A stretch of 64,000 nt of DNA from Ancylostoma caninum (lineage: Eukaryota; Nematoda; Chromadorea; Rhabditida; Ancylostomatidae). The stretch covers positions 1,426,001 through 1,490,000 of the forward strand of contig JBAJFG010000347.1 in the NCBI GenBank assembly GCA_037903475.1, given 5' to 3'. The position numbers and the translations under genes were made by a program. Positions 60,036-64,000 of this stretch are shown here, in pieces (position 1 is the stretch's first letter; the number at the start of each line of letters is the position of its first letter). The notes below the pieces were generated by a model. The model searched no databases. It was not told the origin of the DNA and worked only from the letters and a program-made list of their open reading frames with translations.

Positions 60036-61287
60036 GTACAGTAACCACGGTAATTGTTGGACAGAAAACGAAAAAAACGCGAATCCGCGTTTTTTTCGTT
60101 TTTTCCTCGTAGCTCAGTTCGTTTCGATCCTTATCAGTATTTCTACCCACCAATCGATTTGTAGAGACGAGATCTACAAGATGAGCCTAAAAAAATTTTC
60201 AAATTTTCACTGTAAAAGCGTCAACTTCCTAAAGTCCCTGCGGGTACGAATTAGCGAGCGAGACTCCGCGACAATTGTATCCTAAGGATATGCGCTGTGT
60301 GGGGTACATCTTATAGTAGGAACATAAGGAAATACTTACATATTCGGACTCTAGAGATTGAGCTGATCATTTTGGTACCACATTCATCTACATTTGCGAT
60401 GCTTCGAAATTTTCAGATTTTTTGAGAGGTGCTGTTTTTCACCAGTCAGAACCGCATTGTTTGTCCCGCTAAAGATATTTCCTCCCTAAAATCTGCAAGT
60501 ACGCTGTACGCTCTAGGAGCTCCTAGGATAATACACCACTGGAGTAGACGCTGTTCGTGTTTCTTGAGGCAGAAAATGGCTACTTTGCGATATCGCATTC
60601 ATATGGTGCTCCGCTTCAATGTTCACGTGTATCGCAACGGTCACGAAATGAAACACGGTCACTGTCACTGAAATACAATGTAGTACGCTTCCTATGCATC
60701 AAGAGCGACTGGCGGAATTCTCCAAGAACACTGGCTGAAGCCAAATTAGAGGTGTTCAACTTTGGAAATTATTAACGAGTGCTTGATATTCCCATTGAAT
60801 CGTGATTTTCACAGTTTCTAGATTCTGCCAAGAAATTCTGAACACACCATTAGATTCGGTTCCACATGATCTATCGAATAATGCCAGTTTCGTTGAAATC
60901 CACGATATTCGAATTTTGCCCCCAAGCCCCGCCCACATCCATGGCAGGCTATTCTCGCGGCCTAGGAATTCTCCGCTGGACATCCTGTGCCAACGAGAGG
61001 AGCCCCCTCCAGTAATTTCGCGCCACATGGACGTGCACTGCATTATGAATGAGAATTAGAATAGATAAGATGAAAGGACTAGAAAATGGGAAAGAATACT
61101 CAGAGGAAATTTTTTATTGATGGACCCTTGAAGTAAAGAAGTCAAATTTTGAATTCAGTAATGTTTGAAAGAAAAGACAAAAATGCTCCTGCTAAATCAT
61201 ATAAAATCACATCCTTTTCTTATCCACGAATCAAAGGCATGGAAATTTGTTGAAAAGTTCCATAGTTATACTTTGTACGTTCTTTCA
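60036..61287 (+). repeat. long inverted repeat, left arm (1252 bp)
   Basis: Starts GTACAGTAACCACGGTAATT and ends TACGTTCTTTCA. It is the near-identical reverse complement of 61893-63093; positions in the outer part sum to 123129 exactly, showing no indel over about 1.1 kb. Within the arm, plus-strand frames are coding-like: 60557-60775 (contains EAENGYFAISHSYGAPLQCS) and 60813-61059 after acceptor TTTTCACAG (contains SRFCQEILNTPLDSVPHDLS), ending in TAG. Close to the outer end sits a small perfect hairpin (AAAACGAAAAAAACGCG with its complement, 60066-60103). About 51 bp near 61192-61246 are absent from the right arm. Confidence 0.95.
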
Positions 61288-61892
61288 TCTCCGCTGAGCT
61301 ATTCGTTAAAAATTTGATGGCCTATCCGTAACGCTGCTTTGCAGGTATTCAGATTAATGTGTGTTCTACTAAATCCTCCAGCAAGGGAAGAAGCAACGAA
61401 GCGAAGCATTTCTATTTCAACATGTAAGCTCCACATCAGGTGCAGTGAGAGCTACCTGAGACTTTTCCAGTCCGTTTCTTCCATTCGTTCGAAGAAGAAA
61501 GAAATTACAGTAATCTCTTCAACATCGACATTAAGTGGTGCATCAAAATATAGTTTTTCCATGGAATTTAAAAGAAAATAGTGGACGAACAATTTTTAAA
61601 AATGGGCCGAGAAGAAGGAAAGAAATGCGCTTGAAATATACACTATGTCACTACCTCCTGATTACTCGAAGAACAATCACTCTCAGCCAACACTTTTACG
61701 AAGCCTCTATTACCGCAAATAGCAGGGAAATGCCTGGACGATTGACATAACCTTCGCAGATACTTATGATTAGCCCTAGTCATCACTTCCCTGACCTCGC
61801 ATACCCTCGGAAATATGCCTATGGAAATGAAGCCTTATTGTTATTTGTGAGTACACAAGCACCAGTCAATTCACTCCAAACATTTCATTAGG
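61288..61892 (+). other. 605-bp unique spacer of the long inverted repeat
   Basis: Not palindromic. Holds one exon-like segment, 61345-61423, between acceptor CTTTGCAG and donor ACAT|GTAAGC (peptide VFRLMCVLLNPPAREEATKR), phase 0 to 1; the same frame stays open to 61581. No transposase or known domain. Confidence 0.4.
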
Positions 61893-63093
61893 TGAAAGAA
61901 CGTACAAAATATAACTATGGAACTTTTCAACAATTAGTAGGAGCATTTTTGTCTTTTCTTTCAAACATTACTGAATTCAAAATTTGACTTCTTTACTTCA
62001 AGGGTCCATCAATAAAAAATTTCCTCTGAGTATTCTTTCCCATTTTCTAGTCCTTTCATCTTATCTATTCTAATTCTCATTCATAATGCAGTGCACGTCC
62101 ATGTGGCGCGAAATTACTGGAGGGGGCTCCTCTCGTTGGCACAGGATGTCCAGCGGAGAATTCCTAGGCCGCGAGAATAGCCTGCCATGGATGTGGGCGG
62201 GGCTTGGGGGCAAAATTCGAATATCGTGGATTTCAACGAAACTGGCATTATTCGATAGATCATGTGGAACCGAATCTAATGGTGTGTTCAGAATTTCTTG
62301 GCAGAATCTAGAAACTGTGAAAATCACGATTCAATGGGAATATCAAGCACTCGTTAATAATTTCCAAAGTTGAACACCTCTAATTTGGCTTCAGCCAGTG
62401 TTCTTGGAGAATTCCGCCAGTCGCTCTTGATGCATAGGAAGCGTACTACATTGTATTTCAGTGACAGTGACCGTGTTTCATTTCGTGACCGTTGCGATAC
62501 ACGTGAACATTGAAGCGGAGCACCATATGAATGCGATATCGCAAAGTAGCCATTTTCTGCCTCAAGAAACACGAACAGCGTCTACTCCAGTGGTGTATTA
62601 CCCTAGGAGCTCCTAGAGCGTACAGCGTACTTGCAGATTTTAGGGAGGAAATATCTTTAGCGGGACAAACAATGCGGTTCTGACTGGTGAAAAACAGCAC
62701 CTCTCAAAAAATCTGAAAATTTCGAAGCATCGCAAATGTAGATGAATGTGGTACCAAAATGATCAGCTCAATCTCTAGAGTCCGAATATGTAAGTATTTC
62801 CTTATGTTCCTACTATAAGATGTACCCCACACAGCGCATATCCTTAGGATACAATTGTCGCGGAGTCTCGCTCGCTAATTCGTACCCGCAGGGACTTTAG
62901 GAAGTTGACGCTTTTACAGTGAAAATTTGAAAATTTTTTTAGGCTCATCTTGTAGATCTCGTCTCTACAAATCGATTGGTGGGTAGAAATACTGATAAGG
63001 ATCGAAACGAACTGAGCTACGAGGAAAAAACGAAAAAAACGCGGATTCGCGTTTTTTTCGTTTTCTGTCCAACAATTACCGTGGTTACTGTAC
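61893..63093 (-). repeat. long inverted repeat, right arm (1201 bp)
   Basis: Mirror of 60036-61287. ORFs of 85, 95 and 72 codons are identical in the two arms; one visible substitution gives IIHHW on the left and VIHHW on the right. The mirrored coding-like frames are on the minus strand (62070-62316, 62354-62572). Loss of about 51 bp relative to the left arm is the main difference. Confidence 0.95.
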
Positions 63094-64000
63094 TTTTTCA
63101 CACTTTCTTCTCGAACTACCAGGCTGCTTATCACCATTTGAGGAAGTGCCACGCTCACGAAATTGAGCATTTATTTATTTATTTATTTATTCCTTCGTGT
63201 AGAATAATTCAGTCTGCATCCTTATTTCAGTCGGCCGTCATACTGAAATTTACTCTACTTCTTGTAGTTTTGCTCTCGTAATGTCAAGCTTTAACATTTC
63301 CCTTCCAGATTTCTTCCAATATGTACGCCTTCTCGTGCTCTGAATGTTGTAGCGTCCCCGTTGAACCTAGGAACCCAGCTGCTCGTGTAACAGGGTATCG
63401 CCTTACCCTTTTGTTTTCGTGTCGGATGAGGGTGTCGCGTCTAGCAGCGCTATGCGCACGGCCGTCATTCATTACGTCGATGCCACTTTAATCCTATTTT
63501 GGCAAAAGTGCCCGCTTACTCTCGTCGCCCATGGCTATAAAGTTATGCTATCGACTCTAATGCGGCTTTCTGGATAAGTAGGCTTTTGAAGTTGCCGATC
63601 CAGAAGGGATTGGTCTGCGAGTGGGCTCGTGATGGCATTAGCATGTGAAAGTGAGATTGGCTTGGGTGAGATTTTCACTCGTGCCATCGTAAGATTAGCT
63701 TATGGAAGATGCTCGTGACCATTCCCCTGAAACACTGGCACGTTTTTGGACGAGTTTTCCTGAAACTTGTGCTAGGATTGGGAGAAAAATTTGCCAGTCC
63801 ATCGGCTAGAGTCTCCCTCTTCCTATAGTCTGTTACGAAAGTGCCGATATTGACTGCATGCACCTTCTGGCTTTTCTCGCCTACCTCTCCGAATATAGCA
63901 CATTTTTCCGTTTCGTTCTTTTCTCTAGTTTCTCTTCAATGCTCTTACCGTTGTGAAACGGACCATGTTTATCCGCAAAAATCAACTGTGTTCATCTGCA
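63094..64000. other. intergenic, LINE-like tract, no supported gene
   Basis: A (TTTA)n tract at 63169-63192 reads as an A-rich tail on the minus strand. A minus-strand frame at 63284-63472 (MNDGRAHSAARRDTLIRHEN...) has retroelement-like composition but cannot be placed. Confidence 0.3.

Noticed and set aside
60066..60103. Hairpin followed by T-run resembling an intrinsic terminator
   Set aside because: It lies at the end of a long inverted repeat in eukaryotic DNA; bacterial-type termination does not apply.
62086..62373. 95-codon ORFs in the palindrome arms (MQCTSMWREITGG...)
   Set aside because: They are the antisense of the better coding-like frame that has an acceptor and typical codon use.
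1..64000. Spliced-leader, 5S rRNA, U6 and rRNA genes
   Set aside because: I looked for their most conserved words on both strands and found none.

Overview
This window looks like non-coding-rich chromosomal DNA of an animal, most likely a nematode of the Strongylida type (hookworm or trichostrongylid relatives). The reasons are an AT-rich background, short exons split by introns with nematode-style acceptors (TTTTCAG, TTTTCCAG) and GTAAGT/GTGAGT donors, a eukaryotic tRNA gene without encoded CCA, and many degraded eukaryotic transposons. There are no operons, ribosome binding sites or long bacterial-type ORFs. The assignment to nematodes is an inference; no species-diagnostic gene was recognised.

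Genes. One RNA gene is certain: tRNA-Thr(CGT) on the minus strand at 3766-3836. Protein genes are sparse and no known family could be named. The best-supported models are spliced frames whose exon phases agree: a five-exon, 199-codon model at 4616-7936 (+), a two-exon, 114-codon model at 28029-28431 (+), the 3' end of a gene at 25511-26401 (+), and a two-exon, 83-codon model at 49571-50132 (+), which has a competitor on the other strand. Several single exons or short ORFs (214-438, 2789-3160, 10264-10908, 12753-12922, 26969-27205, 31941-32182, 38749-39033, 47695-47988, 50581-50830, 57967-58275) have protein-like composition but no recognised domain. All are hand-made predictions.

Mobile DNA. 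This is the best-supported content of the window. It includes a 970-bp non-autonomous Helitron (35617-36586) carrying a 118-bp minisatellite; a 907-bp hAT-like element (58687-59593) with an exact 8-bp target duplication; two related TTAA-flanked MITEs (15991-16422, 17398-17867); a TA-flanked MITE (42643-42910); CR1/Jockey-like LINE 3' ends (36895-37330, 13791-14050, and tails at 34796-34916, 59940-60022 and elsewhere); a dispersed Penelope-like repeat (39847-40145, 47303-47503); and several inverted-repeat structures.

Region by region: 1-8 kb holds the tRNA and the best spliced gene model; 8-15 kb has scattered candidate exons and a LINE relic; 16-21 kb is a cluster of foldback/MITE repeats; 25-28.5 kb has two plausible short gene models; 32-42 kb is dense in transposons; 42-58 kb is mostly empty intergenic sequence; 58.6-63.1 kb contains the hAT element followed by a nearly identical long inverted repeat (arms about 1.2 kb, spacer 605 bp), the most striking structure in the window.
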